From: Streptomyces sp. SN-593
Lineage (GTDB): Bacteria > Actinomycetota > Actinomycetes > Streptomycetales > Streptomycetaceae
DNA: 64,000 nucleotides
Reading direction: 5' to 3'
Assembly (NCBI RefSeq): GCF_016756395.1
Contig: NZ_AP018365.1
Location: forward strand, 2,115,501 to 2,179,500
Below, one piece after another: positions 17,216-25,959 of the stretch. Numbering within the stretch: position 1 is the stretch's first letter; the number at the start of each line of letters is the position of its first letter. Made by a program: the position numbers and the translations under genes. The notes under the pieces are model-generated. The model was given only the letters and a program-made list of their open reading frames with translations. It did no database searches and was not told where the DNA came from.

Positions 17216-19960
17216 TCACTGCACCGGCTGTGCCCCCGGCAGGTCCTCCGGCAGGAGCGTGCTCAGATCCTCCGTCGTCGGCGCGGTCATCTCGACCACC
17301 CGTCGGGCGTGGTTCTCCGTCATCCGCTGGAAGAGCTGCCTGGCGGTGCGGCCGTTGCCGAACCGGTCGTCCCGGACGATCGTGCCGAAGTGCGCCAGCA
17401 GCGCCTCCCTCGTGTACTCGGGCAACTCGTACTGGTGCCGGGCGGCCTGCCAGTCCACGATCCGCACGAGTTCCGCGTCCTCGTAGTCCTCGAACACCAG
17501 GGTGCGGGTGAACCGCGAGGCGAGGCCGGGGTTGACGCCGACGAAGCGCTCCATCTCGTCCGGGTACCCGGCCACGATCACCACGATGTTGTCCCGGTGG
17601 TCCTCCATCAGCTTCACCAGCGTGGCGATGGCCTCCCGGCCGTAGTCCGCGCCCTGACCGCTCGGGGTGAGCGCGTACGCCTCGTCGATGAACAGCACAC
17701 CGCCGAGAGCCTGCCGAAACACCGCCGTGGTCTTCGGCGCGGTATGGCCGACGTACTCGCCGACCAGCGAGCCGCGGTCCGCCTCGACCAGGTGCCCTCG
17801 CGAGAGCAGTCCGACGGCGGCGAGGATACGGCCGTAGAGGCGGGCCACGGTGGTCTTGCCCGTGCCGCTGTTCCCGGCGAAGACCAGGTGGCGGCTGAGC
17901 GGCGGAGCGACGAGGCCCGCCTCGGTGCGCTGCCGGACGAGCTGCATCACCTTGACCATGGTGCTGACGTCGTGTTTCACCCCGGCCAGGCCGACCAGGC
18001 CATCGAGTTCGTCCAGCACCTGGGCCAAGTCCTCGCCCGTGGGTTCCCTCACCTCCGCGCCATCGGTGCTGACGGTGTCCGGCGTTCCGACGTCGGCGCC
18101 GGCCGCGCCCACGATGGCCGGCAGCCGGGAGCCGACGCCGGTGGTGGTGCCGGCCGCCGGGTCCTTTGCGCTGTCGGGGAGTTCACCCGTCGTGACGTTC
18201 TTGGCCCGGCATCCCACGAACCGGGCCTCGGAGCCCTCCTCGCATTTGACTCCCTCCTCCGTGTCGTGGATGAGGCAGGCGCGCAGGACCGGAGCGGCGC
18301 CACCGCCGACGTAGACGGCGGGAAAGGCGGCGTCGCTGATGTCGCAGAAGTCGAAGCGGCCGCAGCCGCCGTCCGCGATGTAGAGGCCATTCTTCGCCGT
18401 TCGCGTGAGGGACAGCCCGTGCACCCGGGGCGCCGCGTCCTGCCGCACCACCATTCCCGTTCCGCCGGTGTCGGTCACCGAGCAGTCGACGATCCAGGGG
18501 GTGGCGCGCTCGCGGACGTAGACGCCGGCTCCGGCGGTGTTGAGGACCCGGCAACCCACGACGAGCGCCGAGGTCTCGGCGGCCACGTCGATCCCGACGC
18601 CGCCGCAGCCGTCGATGTGGCAGCCGTCCAGCAGCGGCCGGTGCTCGGTGGTCAGGCTGACTCCGGTGGCCACTTTGGTGATCTTGCAGCGACGGGCCGT
18701 CAGATCCGCCCCCTCGACGCAGAGTCCCGCCAGGCCGACATCCTCGATGGCCGTGTCCTCGACCGTGACGAGCGCGTCGCCCGCACCTCGCACTCCGTGC
18801 TCCGGGGTGCCGCGCAGTTCGCATCCGCCCAGTTCCAGTCGGCTGGCGCCGTCGGCGTGCACGGCGGTGTACGCCGATTCGTCGACGACGGTGTCACGCA
18901 GGCGGAGGCGGGCAGTGTCCGCCGCGTACACTCCGTTGGCGCCGGCCCGGTGAACGGCGCCACGCCGGACCTCGACCCGTGAAGCGCCGCCGACCGCCAG
19001 TCCGGTGTCACCGGTGTCGCTCACTGCCGTGCCCTCCAGCCGGAGCCGGGCGTCGGCGGCCGTGACGACACCGGCCGCCCCCGTCTGGCTGATCCGGCAG
19101 TTCAACAGCGAGACCACGGCCTGGCCGGTCACGTGCACACCGTCGCCGGCCGTGGCCGATATTCGGCAGTCGCGCAGCACCACGCCGGCGGCGCCACCGC
19201 CCGCGTCCTCCTCGCCCCGCGCCGGGCGGGAGCCGTCGCCGCCGTCCTGGCCGCGTCCGGGCGCGCCGGCCCGGCCGGTGACGACGACTCCCGCGGCGGC
19301 GCTGTCGGTGACATGGCAACCGGTCAGCCTCGGCACGGCGGTGGCGTCCACGGCGACGGCCGCGGCCCCGGTGTCCCGCACCTCGCACTCCTGGACAGTG
19401 GCACGCGACGAACCGGTGAAACGCAGACCGTGCCCGCCTGTTCCGGAGACGGTGACCCGCCGCAGGACCGGGGCGGCGCCGTGGTCGACGAAGACGCCGG
19501 CCGACGTGATGTCGGCGATCTCGCACCCCTCGATCACCGCGGTGCTGTCGCCGACCAGGTACAGGCCGACCTCGCCGGTGTGGTGGACCCGGCAGTTCCG
19601 CACCACCGGGTTGGCGGTACCGGAGACCTGCAACGGCCCGCCGGTGATCTCGCAGCCCTCGATCAGGACCTCGCCCGCGGTGACGGACACCGCGGGTTCC
19701 CCGTTCGGGTGCTCGATCAGCAGATCGCGTACGGTGCCGCCGCCGTGCACGGCGAGCGCGGGCCCGTGCGCGCCGACCAGGCGGACGGTGCCCGCGCCCT
19801 TCTCCGCGACCAGGCTGATGCCGCGGTCGAGAACCACGTTCTCGGTGTAGGTACCGGGCTGGACGGAGACGGTCGCGCCCGGTTCGGCGGCCCGTACGGC
19901 CGCCATGACGCTGCGGTGGCCGCCCCAACCGCGCGGCCCCACGCGGAGAACGCTCTTCAC
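17216..19960 (-). CDS. EccA/CbxX-like AAA+ ATPase with N-terminal right-handed beta-helix
   Basis: A 914-residue protein from GTG 19960, chosen because GGGGGA sits six bases upstream and it clears the upstream gene; longer readings overlap that gene's end. Residues about 1-610 are parallel beta-helix (pectate-lyase/NosD-like) repeats, with many turns of the form 'VxxCxIxxTGxxGVxV'. After a variable linker comes a CbxX/CfqX AAA+ module (about 660-914): Walker A GNSGTGKTT with Lys702, Walker B FIDEAYAL with Asp759-Glu760, and a later conserved arginine region. Known: CbxX-type ATPases include EccA, the cytosolic chaperone of ESX systems, which uses TPR repeats in place of a beta-helix. Inferred: it recognises or remodels the WXG effectors of this locus. 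It is probably co-transcribed with the membrane protein gene 64 bases upstream. Confidence 0.88.
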   Translation of the reverse strand: MKSVLRVGPRGWGGHRSVMAAVRAAEPGATVSVQPGTYTENVVLDRGISLVAEKGAGTVRLVGAHGPALAVHGGGTVRDLLIEHPNGEPAVSVTAGEVLIEGCEITGGPLQVSGTANPVVRNCRVHHTGEVGLYLVGDSTAVIEGCEIADITSAGVFVDHGAAPVLRRVTVSGTGGHGLRFTGSSRATVQECEVRDTGAAAVAVDATAVPRLTGCHVTDSAAAGVVVTGRAGAPGRGQDGGDGSRPARGEEDAGGGAAGVVLRDCRISATAGDGVHVTGQAVVSLLNCRISQTGAAGVVTAADARLRLEGTAVSDTGDTGLAVGGASRVEVRRGAVHRAGANGVYAADTARLRLRDTVVDESAYTAVHADGASRLELGGCELRGTPEHGVRGAGDALVTVEDTAIEDVGLAGLCVEGADLTARRCKITKVATGVSLTTEHRPLLDGCHIDGCGGVGIDVAAETSALVVGCRVLNTAGAGVYVRERATPWIVDCSVTDTGGTGMVVRQDAAPRVHGLSLTRTAKNGLYIADGGCGRFDFCDISDAAFPAVYVGGGAAPVLRACLIHDTEEGVKCEEGSEARFVGCRAKNVTTGELPDSAKDPAAGTTTGVGSRLPAIVGAAGADVGTPDTVSTDGAEVREPTGEDLAQVLDELDGLVGLAGVKHDVSTMVKVMQLVRQRTEAGLVAPPLSRHLVFAGNSGTGKTTVARLYGRILAAVGLLSRGHLVEADRGSLVGEYVGHTAPKTTAVFRQALGGVLFIDEAYALTPSGQGADYGREAIATLVKLMEDHRDNIVVIVAGYPDEMERFVGVNPGLASRFTRTLVFEDYEDAELVRIVDWQAARHQYELPEYTREALLAHFGTIVRDDRFGNGRTARQLFQRMTENHARRVVEMTAPTTEDLSTLLPEDLPGAQPVQ

Positions 19961-20024
19961 CGGTCCCCCGAACAGCGTTGACCGCGTCGGGCTGCGGGGC
20001 CCCCTTCGGAGGGGACGGCGGTGG

Positions 20025-20813
20025 TCATACGGCGTGGCAGGTGATCCGCACCTGAGCGGCGGCGACATGGGCGTCCTTGGCGGCGCTGTCGTCGCGGGCA
20101 CCCGCGTCGACCAGTTTGACCGTCACCACTCCGGTCCTGACTTTGAAGGAGCCGCCCGTCACCCACCGGCCGCGGTGCGTCACCTGGTCCACCCGGTAGC
20201 CGCCGAGCGAGGAGCCGTCCGAACTGTGGTCCTCGTCCGTTTGGTAGTAGTAGTAGTACGCCGGATCACCGCTGGCCGCCGTGCGCGCTCCTTCCGGCAC
20301 GTAGGTGGCCAACGTGCAGGAGGCGCTGGTGTAGGTCGCGCTGAAGTCGAATCGCCACAGCGCGAACCGGTCCTGGTCGTAGGAGACCTTCTGCCCGGAG
20401 ACCGGCAGGGACAGGTAGCTCCCGGTGCAACTACCGCCGCTGTAGCCGCCCTTGGCCGAGGTGGTCCATCCGGTCGTCTGGTCGCTGTTGGTGCCGGTGT
20501 AGTAGCCGTACGCGGCGAAGCCGCTCGTGGCGTCGGAGGCGCAGCCGGGGCCGGCCACCGCCGTCCACTCGCTGCCGGTCTGAGCCACACCGCCGCGGGC
20601 CGGGGCCGAGGTGGTGACGGGTTTGATGTCCGCGGGCGCCGCCACGACCCGTGCGCCTCCCAGCGCACCCTTCAGCAGCGCGGCGAGCCCCACGGCCACC
20701 ACGACGGCGAAGCCGACGGCCAGCACGCGGGTGCCCGAGTGGCCGGGCCGGGCTGCCGGCCTGACCGCGCGGTCGAACGCGGCGGAGAATCCGCGCCACT
20801 CCTCGTCATTCAT
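20025..20813 (-). CDS. Membrane-anchored extracellular protein, unknown function
   Basis: A 262-residue protein from ATG 20813. A short cytosolic N-terminus (about 28 residues) is followed by one membrane segment (about 29-48, VLAVGFAVVVAVGLAALL), then an external domain rich in Tyr, Gly, Ser and Thr with several cysteines that could form disulphides. Beta structure seems likely. I recognise no family. It is the first gene of a pair with the beta-helix AAA+ ATPase, 64 bases apart, so it probably belongs to the same type VII-like locus, perhaps as a wall-facing accessory. It is divergent from the LuxR regulator gene across 331 bases. Confidence 0.75.
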   Translation of the reverse strand: MNDEEWRGFSAAFDRAVRPAARPGHSGTRVLAVGFAVVVAVGLAALLKGALGGARVVAAPADIKPVTTSAPARGGVAQTGSEWTAVAGPGCASDATSGFAAYGYYTGTNSDQTTGWTTSAKGGYSGGSCTGSYLSLPVSGQKVSYDQDRFALWRFDFSATYTSASCTLATYVPEGARTAASGDPAYYYYYQTDEDHSSDGSSLGGYRVDQVTHRGRWVTGGSFKVRTGVVTVKLVDAGARDDSAAKDAHVAAAQVRITCHAV

Positions 20814-21144
20814 CGCAGCCCGATCTCCTCACAAAATGGTGCATTCTTCACCCAATGGCGGCAGCTTATTCGTTCTCCGGCCCTCATGTCGCCGCATCCA
20901 CCAGAGCCGTCAGGCCCGCCCCGGCACGCCACTCCACACAAACCAGTAAAGATCGAGCAAGAGGGGACTTCCGTCCCTTCCGAATCGGATAACCCATGGG
21001 ACCCGATCTTCGCCGTCGATTCCAAGTGTTCCCCGGGCGTACACCGAATCGCCTCAACACCGGCTCGCCTGCCGGTAGCATCGACCACGGGGGCCGCAGC
21101 GAATTTCGCAGTTCGCTCGACAGATCAAGAACGACAGGAGCACA
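20814..21144. other. Divergent intergenic region
   Basis: 331 bases between the divergent membrane protein and LuxR genes. It is less GC-rich than its surroundings and probably holds both promoters. An AGGAG sequence at about 21136 serves the LuxR gene. I could not identify a convincing operator or hexamer pair. Confidence 0.5.
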
Positions 21145-21879
21145 ATGCCCCGGATATGGCGCGTCACAGTGGTCGAGCAGCACACCTTGATACGACGCGG
21201 GCTGGCGAGCCTGCTGTCCGCCGGTCCACATACCTGTCTGCTGAGCGCCGTCGCCGAGCCGCACGAACTGTCCGACGTGCTCGCCGGGCTTCCGCCGCTC
21301 GGACGGGCCAGTGCCGTGGCGGGTCCGGACGTCATCGTGCTGGGAATGTCCGCCGGATTCGGCGCGTCCCAGGGGGAGACGGTCGAGCTGGTGTGCGGTC
21401 TGGGTGCCGTCCTCGTCGTCGCCGATTTCGCCGATGGTGGAGAGGTCACGATGGCGCTTCGCTCCGGCGCCCACGGCTGCGTCAGCCGGATGGCCGAGGA
21501 AAGCGAACTGCTCAACGCCGTCGGCGTCGTGGGACGCGGCGGCATCTACATTGACCCCCTGCTCGCAGAGCACTTCCACAACGCGTTGAGACTGCCCCCG
21601 GGCGCGGTGTCTCCCACGCTCGCCCGTCGCGAGGTGGAGACGCTGCGCTGGCTCGCCACCGGATTGACGCATCGTCAGATCGGCCGTCGGATGGACCTGA
21701 CCGAGGCCACCGTCAGCACGTACGTCAAGCGGATCAGGAACAAGCTGGGCGTCGGCAACAAAGCGGAGCTGACCCGCAAAGCCTTCGAGCTCGGCCTGTT
21801 GTCCGCCTCTGACGTGCGGCACTCTCCGGTGGAGTCCCATGCGTCCGCGGACCGGGAGGTACGTACGTCGGTGGCCTGA
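21145..21879 (+). CDS. LuxR/NarL-family regulator with degenerate receiver domain
   Basis: A 244-residue protein from ATG 21145, with AGGAG at good spacing. Residues about 1-125 follow a receiver fold, but its chemistry is lost: the acidic pair after the first strand reads VVEQH, the phospho-acceptor strand reads VIVLGMS with Gly where Asp is expected, and the conserved Lys position reads SRMAE. The C-terminal half (about 153-215) is a clear LuxR helix-turn-helix (LARREVETLRWLATGLTHRQIG, split over helices, then TVSTYVKRIRNKLGV). Known: such orphan pseudo-receivers usually act without phosphorylation. Inferred: local regulator of the type VII-like genes around it. It is convergent with the EccD-like gene, 38 bases apart. 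Confidence 0.88.
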   Translation: MPRIWRVTVVEQHTLIRRGLASLLSAGPHTCLLSAVAEPHELSDVLAGLPPLGRASAVAGPDVIVLGMSAGFGASQGETVELVCGLGAVLVVADFADGGEVTMALRSGAHGCVSRMAEESELLNAVGVVGRGGIYIDPLLAEHFHNALRLPPGAVSPTLARREVETLRWLATGLTHRQIGRRMDLTEATVSTYVKRIRNKLGVGNKAELTRKAFELGLLSASDVRHSPVESHASADREVRTSVA

Positions 21880-21917
21880 GCGACGACGCGGCGATCCTCC
21901 GACGTGGGCGCGCCCGG

Positions 21918-23321
21918 TCACAGGCGCTGGCCGAATTCAAGCACCCACCCGAAGACGCCGAACGTGGCGACGGCCAAGGCGATCCCGGCCCCGCCGAGCA
22001 CCGAGGCTAGGCTGGTCACCCAACCGGCCCGGGTCCGCTCCAGGACACCGGAGCCACGCATCAGGTTCCGGAACCCGTAGCCGAGCAGTCCGACGGCCAC
22101 CAGACACGCGGCGCCCGGCGCGGTCCATCCGGTCCAACCCAGGTGCCCGGCGCCGAGCAGCAGCACCGTGCACAGTCCGGCCGCGCCCGCGACTCCCACC
22201 GGCACCACCTCCGCGGTCAACCGACCGCCTCCCGCACGCAGGACCAGCGCGACTCCCAGACAGGCAGCGAGCATCACCCCGTACCGCGAACCCGACACGG
22301 CCAGTGCCACGAGCGCCGTGGCCTCCACCGCGCTGAGGAACACCGTCCACGCCACCAGCAGCGTCCTGGCCGAGGCGACCGCCAACGCCACCCGGTCCTC
22401 GTCGGTGCCCTCGCTTTCGGGCAGCCGTACCGAGTCCCGCCGGAACACATAGCCCACCAGCCCGCCGGCGGCCTGCACCGTCCAGGTGAGCAGGACGAAC
22501 ACACAGGCGGCGGTCACAGCGGCGAGTTCGGTTCCACCGCCACCGGTCAGCGCGACGAGGGTGCCGACGCTCGCGGCGACCGCGGCCGCACCGAGAACGG
22601 TGCAGGTCAGAATCCCGAACGCGGCCACGTAAGCGAGCAGGGCGCCGAGCAGGGCGCCCACCGCGAGGGCATCCAGGGTGAATCCGGCACGGCTCAGCGC
22701 ACCGCCCGGTCCGTCCCCCTTGGCCGGCCACGCGGCCACCGCCATCGCCCGGACAGCGAACGCGAGCAGCGGCACCGCGGAGAGCGCGAGCGTCTCCCGC
22801 AACCGCCACGGCAGCGGCCACCGACGCTCACCCGCCACCCAGGCCAGTGCGGGCAGGACCAGTCCCGCCGACACCGCCACGTCCGCCACGACTCCGTAGG
22901 CCATCCGCCCGCAGAACAGGGAGACCGTGACCGTCGCAAGCAGCCAGAGCACACCCACGACAGCCACGGTCAGCACCCGGGCCCGGGCGCTCCAGCCGTG
23001 CTCCAGGACCCCTGTGGCGACTTCGGCGACCCGTTCGGCGACGTCGTGCACCACGGGTTCGTCGAACTCGTGGGCTGTGACGTCGCACAGGTACAGCACC
23101 TGGCCGTCCACGACACCCGATTCCGCGAGGGAGCGTTCGGGAGCGAACGGCTCATGCGCCGTGAGGGCCAGCGACCACGCGGAGGGCATCACATCGGTCT
23201 GCGGCTGACCGCACATCCCTGCCAGAGAGTTGACGTAGGTGGTGATCGGCGCGCCGGCGGGTACGGCCAAGTCGACCTGGCGCCGTTCGCCGACAACGGT
23301 GATCCGGCAGTGCTCGTCCAC
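21918..23321 (-). CDS. EccD-like type VII secretion membrane protein
   Basis: A 467-residue protein from GTG 23321, which has AAGGA upstream; a TTG at 23360 is possible but lacks such a site. Residues about 1-85 resemble the ubiquitin-like YukD/EccD domain (CRITVVGERRQVDLAVP at the start, DGQVLYLCD near the end). The rest is a run of about eleven hydrophobic helices with few charges. Known: EccD forms the large membrane vestibule of the ESX translocon. Context fits, because WXG substrate genes lie on both sides. It follows the LamG-like gene by 153 bases on the same strand. No EccB, EccC, EccE or mycosin gene is in the window, so the core machine must lie elsewhere, perhaps left of position 1. 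Confidence 0.82.
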   Translation of the reverse strand: MDEHCRITVVGERRQVDLAVPAGAPITTYVNSLAGMCGQPQTDVMPSAWSLALTAHEPFAPERSLAESGVVDGQVLYLCDVTAHEFDEPVVHDVAERVAEVATGVLEHGWSARARVLTVAVVGVLWLLATVTVSLFCGRMAYGVVADVAVSAGLVLPALAWVAGERRWPLPWRLRETLALSAVPLLAFAVRAMAVAAWPAKGDGPGGALSRAGFTLDALAVGALLGALLAYVAAFGILTCTVLGAAAVAASVGTLVALTGGGGTELAAVTAACVFVLLTWTVQAAGGLVGYVFRRDSVRLPESEGTDEDRVALAVASARTLLVAWTVFLSAVEATALVALAVSGSRYGVMLAACLGVALVLRAGGGRLTAEVVPVGVAGAAGLCTVLLLGAGHLGWTGWTAPGAACLVAVGLLGYGFRNLMRGSGVLERTRAGWVTSLASVLGGAGIALAVATFGVFGWVLEFGQRL

Positions 23322-23474
23322 GAGGTGATGTCCTTGGAGTGCGCGGTGGGGCTTGGACAATTGTCGGGGCGTGGGGAGTGCGCTTCCTAGTACCCCGTTC
23401 TGGTGTCACCGTCCCCCCGGACGATGTCCAGGCGAGGAGAGGCAAGGTGCAGGGCCCGGCCGGACCCTACGCGG

Positions 23475-24671
23475 TCACTCGACCGCTCGGACCTGGACGT
23501 CCGTCAGCGCCTGTCCGAAGACCTGGACGTCGCTTATCTGGCCCAGGAACCACTGGCTGCCCTGGTCCCCGCGCCAACGGGCGCGCCCGATGACGAAGCT
23601 CAGGTTCGTCTCGAACGGATAAATGTCCCGTGCCGTGCTCTGCCGCACACCGTTGACGTAGAGCGTCATCTCGCCGTCGGTCGCGTCGTACACCCCGACG
23701 AGATGGGTCCAGGTGTTCACGGGCGGCGGATCGATGGAGACCGCACGGTAGCGCGTCACGTCGGACGGGGCACCGTCCGTCTGCACCCGGGAGAACGACC
23801 AGCGGTTGGTCGGCCCGGAGTACTGGAGGAAGAAGCCGCTGTCCTGGGTGCCGTCCTGGCTCACCACCGTGAGATCCCCGCGGTGGGTGCTGCCCAGGTA
23901 GGCCCACGCCGACACAGTGAAACTGTGGCCAGGGCCGGTGTCGACTACGGCTTTCGTCAGAACCTGGCTGTTCTGGCCATTGAAGACGCCGGCGCCGCCG
24001 TGCTCCGTGCTCGTACCGACGTTGAACGACTGGGCCGGGTGCCGACCGGTCTCATCCTTCCCGAGCCCGCCAGCGCCGAGCCTCCAGTGCCCCAATGGCT
24101 GGGGAAGCGTCACCGCGGGTGCGACGGTGGCGGACGCTCCTTGTGAGGGCAGGACACCGGAGGCGGCGGACGGGGACGGGGACGTCTTCTTCGCTCCACC
24201 GGCCCCCTGCTTCGACGTACCCGTCCCGGACGCGCTCGGGATCGCCACCGGCAGCGACGGCTGCACCTCGCCCTGCGATGCGACGGGACTGCTGGCGGCG
24301 GCGTCACGGGCTCCGTCCGACGTCCCGTGGCCGCGTGTCTGGACCGCCACGGCCACACCGAGTCCGAGCAGGAGCACCCCGACACCCGCCAGGACGGCGG
24401 TCGTCAGCACGGCCCGCCGGGGGCGACGCGCTTCCGGCGGACCCGGAGGTTCCTTCTCCCCGCCCTGTGGGTCGGCCCCCGACGGCGCCGCCCACTGGCC
24501 ACGCCGCAGCGAACCCCGGACCGGGCCGTCAGCCGAGGGCCGCGGCACCGCCCCGGGCCCCGGGTCCGCGCCCGTGGCCCGGCTCCCACTGGCGACGGGC
24601 ACCGCCGGATCACGCAGCGCCGGCTCAGCCGGCTCCGCTCCCGACGGCCGTTCCGGCGTCGTCCCACTCAT
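23475..24671 (-). CDS. Single-pass membrane protein with external LamG/concanavalin-like domain
   Basis: A 398-residue protein from ATG 24671, preceded by GAGGAGG. A cytosolic Pro/Gly-rich N-terminus (about 1-85) is followed by a membrane helix (about 88-110, VLTTAVLAGVGVLLLGLG), a Ser/Pro/Ala linker to about 190, then a LamG/concanavalin-A-like jelly roll to the end. Typical marks of that fold are HWRLG at its start, FTVSAWAYLG, THLVGVYDATDGEMTLYVNG and a closing ISDVQVFGQAL. Known: LamG domains bind carbohydrate or protein ligands outside the cell. It lies upstream of the EccD-like gene on the same strand, so a role at the cell surface tied to secretion or effector display is inferred. Confidence 0.87.
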   Translation of the reverse strand: MSGTTPERPSGAEPAEPALRDPAVPVASGSRATGADPGPGAVPRPSADGPVRGSLRRGQWAAPSGADPQGGEKEPPGPPEARRPRRAVLTTAVLAGVGVLLLGLGVAVAVQTRGHGTSDGARDAAASSPVASQGEVQPSLPVAIPSASGTGTSKQGAGGAKKTSPSPSAASGVLPSQGASATVAPAVTLPQPLGHWRLGAGGLGKDETGRHPAQSFNVGTSTEHGGAGVFNGQNSQVLTKAVVDTGPGHSFTVSAWAYLGSTHRGDLTVVSQDGTQDSGFFLQYSGPTNRWSFSRVQTDGAPSDVTRYRAVSIDPPPVNTWTHLVGVYDATDGEMTLYVNGVRQSTARDIYPFETNLSFVIGRARWRGDQGSQWFLGQISDVQVFGQALTDVQVRAVE

Positions 24672-25021
24672 GTGGCAATCCTCCTCGGACGTGACACGCC
24701 TACGTGTGATGTCTGCACGAAGGCCACCGCCCTACCGAAGCGCGCTCTCCCCGGGGCATGCGCGTCCTTCACGGTGACCGAGAGGCAACTTATACAGCGA
24801 ACAAGCCGCGCGTGGGGAAGGGGAAGACTTCCCGCTGACATAATTCAGATGTCATCTCCGCGCAACCTGCGCCCGCATACCTGCCGAAATTCGGAATTAC
24901 GCCACAAGATGACGGATCGGGTTTACTTGACGCCCCCGACGTTGGCAGACTGGCCCGGCGCTGGCGCGAAGCCCCCGAGAAGTCAGTGCATCATGTCATC
25001 GACAGACCCTGGTGGTGAAGT
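24672..25021. other. Intergenic region upstream of the WXG100 pair
   Basis: 350 bases between the divergent LamG-like gene and the WXG100 pair. Its right part is clearly more AT-rich than the surroundings (about 24780-24920), as expected for promoters. No hairpin, operator or ORF could be supported. Confidence 0.5.
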
Positions 25022-25396
25022 ATGACAGTTCCACCCCAAACCGGCGCCACGACGGTCGGCGGCGTCAACTACCGTGTCACTCCCGAGTACCTGGCCCAGG
25101 CGCGCACCGACACAATCAACACCGCACAGCTCGTCCAGGACCAGCTCGCTCAGCTCAAGTCCTACGTCCAGCAGCTCGAAGCCGTCTGGGGCGGCATGGC
25201 GCGGGACACCTTCCTCACCCTGATGCAGGACTACGACGTCTACGCGCGCATGCTGCACGACTCGCTGACGGACATCGCCTCGGGCCTTGAGGGCACGTAC
25301 ATCAACTACACCCAGTCCGAGGCACAGAACATCAACAACCTGCGTGCCATGGGCGAAGACCTGCCTGCGCCGGCCACGGGCACCAACTTCGACTAG
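25022..25396 (+). CDS. WXG100 protein (EsxA/EsxB-like), first of pair
   Basis: A 124-residue helical hairpin protein with the W-G-G turn at 56-58 (EAVWGGMARDTF) and a YxxxE motif at 96-100 (YTQSE). The size and motif positions match the WXG100 family (about 100 residues) plus a short tail. ATG 25022 has a weak purine-rich site upstream. It is followed after 11 bases by a second WXG100 gene, the standard esxB-esxA arrangement. Known: such pairs form heterodimers exported by type VII systems and are needed for export of larger substrates. Inferred: this is the primary substrate pair of the system at this locus. Confidence 0.92.
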   Translation: MTVPPQTGATTVGGVNYRVTPEYLAQARTDTINTAQLVQDQLAQLKSYVQQLEAVWGGMARDTFLTLMQDYDVYARMLHDSLTDIASGLEGTYINYTQSEAQNINNLRAMGEDLPAPATGTNFD

Positions 25397-25407
25397 AGGA
25401 GCTCCAG

Positions 25408-25731
25408 ATGCCAGATCCGTCTTCCATCGACAGCGTCAGGATCAAGGTCGACGACACCCTGGGCGCGGCGGGCACCACCATCAACGGCATGGCGGCGACC
25501 ATCGCCGAGGAGTTGAGCGCCCTGAAGGGCCGCCTCGCGCCGCTCCAGGAGGAGTGGCTCCAGAGCACCGCCGCCACGTACTACCAGGACATGATGAACG
25601 AGTGGGACCTCGCCGCCAACGGCCTCTTCGGCCCGGAAGGCGTACTCGGCCGCATCGCTCACGCGATGGACGTCAACTGGGGCAACTACTCCGACGCCGA
25701 GTGGTCCAACGTCACCACCTGGAAGCACTGA
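25408..25731 (+). CDS. WXG100 protein (EsxA/EsxB-like), second of pair
   Basis: A 107-residue protein from ATG 25408 with a strong GAGGAG site. The turn reads W-L-Q at 50-52 (EEWLQSTAATYY), a relaxed WXG, and a YxxxE motif is at 94-98 (YSDAE). It is 11 bases after the first WXG100 gene and probably translated from the same message. The longer loop after the second helix (NGLFGPEGVLG) is a minor oddity. Inferred heterodimer partner of the preceding protein. Confidence 0.9.
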   Translation: MPDPSSIDSVRIKVDDTLGAAGTTINGMAATIAEELSALKGRLAPLQEEWLQSTAATYYQDMMNEWDLAANGLFGPEGVLGRIAHAMDVNWGNYSDAEWSNVTTWKH

Positions 25732-25959
25732 ACCGGTCCTGCCTCGATCGCAGGGACGTGGACGCTCCCGGCATGCCCGTCTCCTGGCCGGGACCGCCCG
25801 CCGCGCCTGCGGTCCCCACGACCGCGGCGGTTCCGTGCTGCGGCCGTGGGGCGCACCGACCCCCAACCACCGGGTCGTCCGTACCGAATCGCACGCCGCC
25901 GACGGCGTGTGGCCGGGGCCACGACGGGCCGGCAACGGCTCCGGTCGAGCCCTGCACTT

